Shown piece after piece: positions 30,134-30,829 of a DNA stretch of 30,829 bases (within the stretch, counting starts at the first letter, position 1; the number at the start of each line of letters is the position of its first letter). Below the pieces are notes generated by a model that was given only the letters and a program-made list of their open reading frames with translations, was not told the DNA's origin and made no database searches. Made by a program: the position numbers and the translations under genes. Source of the stretch: a virus; IMG/VR virus record IMGVR_UViG_3300035670_000929, positions 1 to 30,829 of that record, one strand, 5' to 3'.

Positions 30134-30829
30134 TCAATAGCTCCCTTGCGATTTGAACACCCAGCTTGGCTCCTTCGACTTTGTCTTTCGACGCAATCTT
30201 CTTGGACTCCAGTTCCTCTCGCGTATTGGTCTCCGCGATCTGGACGCCCAACTTGGCTCCTTCGATACGCTCCTGACTTCTCTGGCGATCCTTCTCTGCC
30301 GCCAACCGGAGTTTGGTTTTCTCCATGTCGGCCTGAACCTTCGCCATGTCGGACTGAGCGCGTTGCTGGATTTCTTGTGCGCGAAGCTGGAGCTTCTGCA
30401 TTTCCATCTGAAGAACAGGGTCTTGGGCTTCCTGCATTTGTTTCTGCATTTGAGCCTCGGCCTGTGCGCGTCCCAATACTTGTTCGGCAGCAGGGGCCAC
30501 CAATTGGGCAATGCGGTATTCGATATCTTCTGGGAGGGGTTCGTCTGGGGGAGGCAGTTTGACTCCCAACTGCTTCTCAATTTGTTGCCGGTACGCAAAG
30601 GCCAAGTGTTCCGCGATGTGTGCTTGCATTGCGCCTTGCAACATTTGCGCGGCATCGGGCGCTTGCTGGAGCATTCCCTGCAAACGGGGGTCTTGGCCAA
30701 AAGACATATGGACTGCGATGTGAGCCTGATGGTCCTGATAGATAAACGCCTTCACCGGCTTACCGGTGATCATGTTCATGTTCTCAGTGACCGGATCGGT
30801 CGGCAGCATCTCATCTTCAGGCGGGATGA
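30093..30829 (-). CDS. Portal protein, C-terminal part (cut by window edge)
   Basis: The frame stays open to the right edge, so only about 245 C-terminal codons are visible. VKAFIYQDHQAHIAVHMSFG, followed by YRQQIEKQLGVKLPPP and a long Gln/Ala/Lys/Arg helix, is the C-terminal layout of podoviral portals. Two copies of EGAKLGVQIA (residues about 185-195 and 215-225 of the visible part) show a small internal duplication. The internal ATG at 30809 is not taken as the start. The family is inferred from context and pattern; the clip domain is outside the window. Confidence 0.78.
   Translation of the reverse strand, partial: IPPEDEMLPTDPVTENMNMITGKPVKAFIYQDHQAHIAVHMSFGQDPRLQGMLQQAPDAAQMLQGAMQAHIAEHLAFAYRQQIEKQLGVKLPPPDEPLPEDIEYRIAQLVAPAAEQVLGRAQAEAQMQKQMQEAQDPVLQMEMQKLQLRAQEIQQRAQSDMAKVQADMEKTKLRLAAEKDRQRSQERIEGAKLGVQIAETNTREELESKKIASKDKVEGAKLGVQIARELLNAERNNESGRGTS

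Noticed and set aside
30134-30700. Minus-strand frame of 188 codons inside the portal region
   Set aside because: Overlaps the portal frame in another phase, with a Trp/Arg/Ser-rich composition and no recognisable motif.
1-30829. CRISPR arrays, tRNA, rRNA or integrase/attachment sites
   Set aside because: No regularly spaced direct repeats outside coding repeats, no cloverleaf, and no integrase gene found.

Overview
The window is the structural, tail-fibre and lysis half of a tailed double-stranded DNA phage (Caudoviricetes), most likely a podovirus-like phage of a Gram-negative, probably aquatic, bacterium. The basis is the gene order: portal (cut by the right edge), GroES-like co-chaperonin, scaffold, major capsid protein, two head-to-tail adaptors, fibres, holin and M15 endolysin, a large nozzle/stabilisation-type tail protein, then several large internal (ejection) virion proteins running off the left edge. 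There is no tail tube, sheath or classical tape measure. No terminase, replication, integrase, tRNA, CRISPR or rRNA gene is present. The host cannot be named from this sequence.

Almost everything is on the minus strand and reads right to left as one dense late operon. Gaps are mostly 0-15 nt, and TAATG, TGATG and ATGA stop/start overlaps recur throughout. There is no gene-free stretch above 300 nt; the largest gaps (about 80 nt) lie at 5619-5697, 26194-26271 and 29859-29935. The only plus-strand gene is an inserted HNH endonuclease at 23707-24231.

Regions from right to left (direction of transcription): (1) 26.3-30.8 kb, head module: portal C-terminus, a small helical protein, GroES-like protein, scaffold, a small head-region protein, a conserved virion protein and the major capsid protein, closed by a strong Rho-independent terminator. 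(2) 22.4-26.2 kb: a GIY-YIG endonuclease and small conserved virion-associated proteins (including DUF6321-, DUF5872- and DUF6496-like ones), interrupted by the antisense HNH gene, ending with the first adaptor. (3) 18.6-22.4 kb: zinc-ribbon protein, second adaptor, several small virion proteins and the first fibre. (4) 12.7-18.6 kb: two more GxGTxxP-repeat fibres, a 20-residue-repeat protein and two fibres ending in S74 self-cleaving chaperone domains. (5) 9.6-12.7 kb: a tiny Cys-rich protein, thioredoxin-like protein, three micro membrane/coiled-coil proteins, holin, M15 endolysin and a small zincin. (6) 1-9.6 kb: metallophosphoesterase with an N-terminal HTH, large tail protein, jelly-roll-like protein, endonuclease VII-type nuclease and the internal virion protein cluster with a GNAT-like gene inside it.

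Most promising leads: three different nuclease genes in one late operon (one antisense and sharing a CTAG stop with its neighbour), the zincin plus metallophosphoesterase plus thioredoxin-like accessory set around the lysis genes, several genes shorter than 60 codons, exact 9- and 20-residue protein repeats, fibre mosaicism, and a striking excess of TTTAAA, much of it as in-frame T TTA AAC heptamers.
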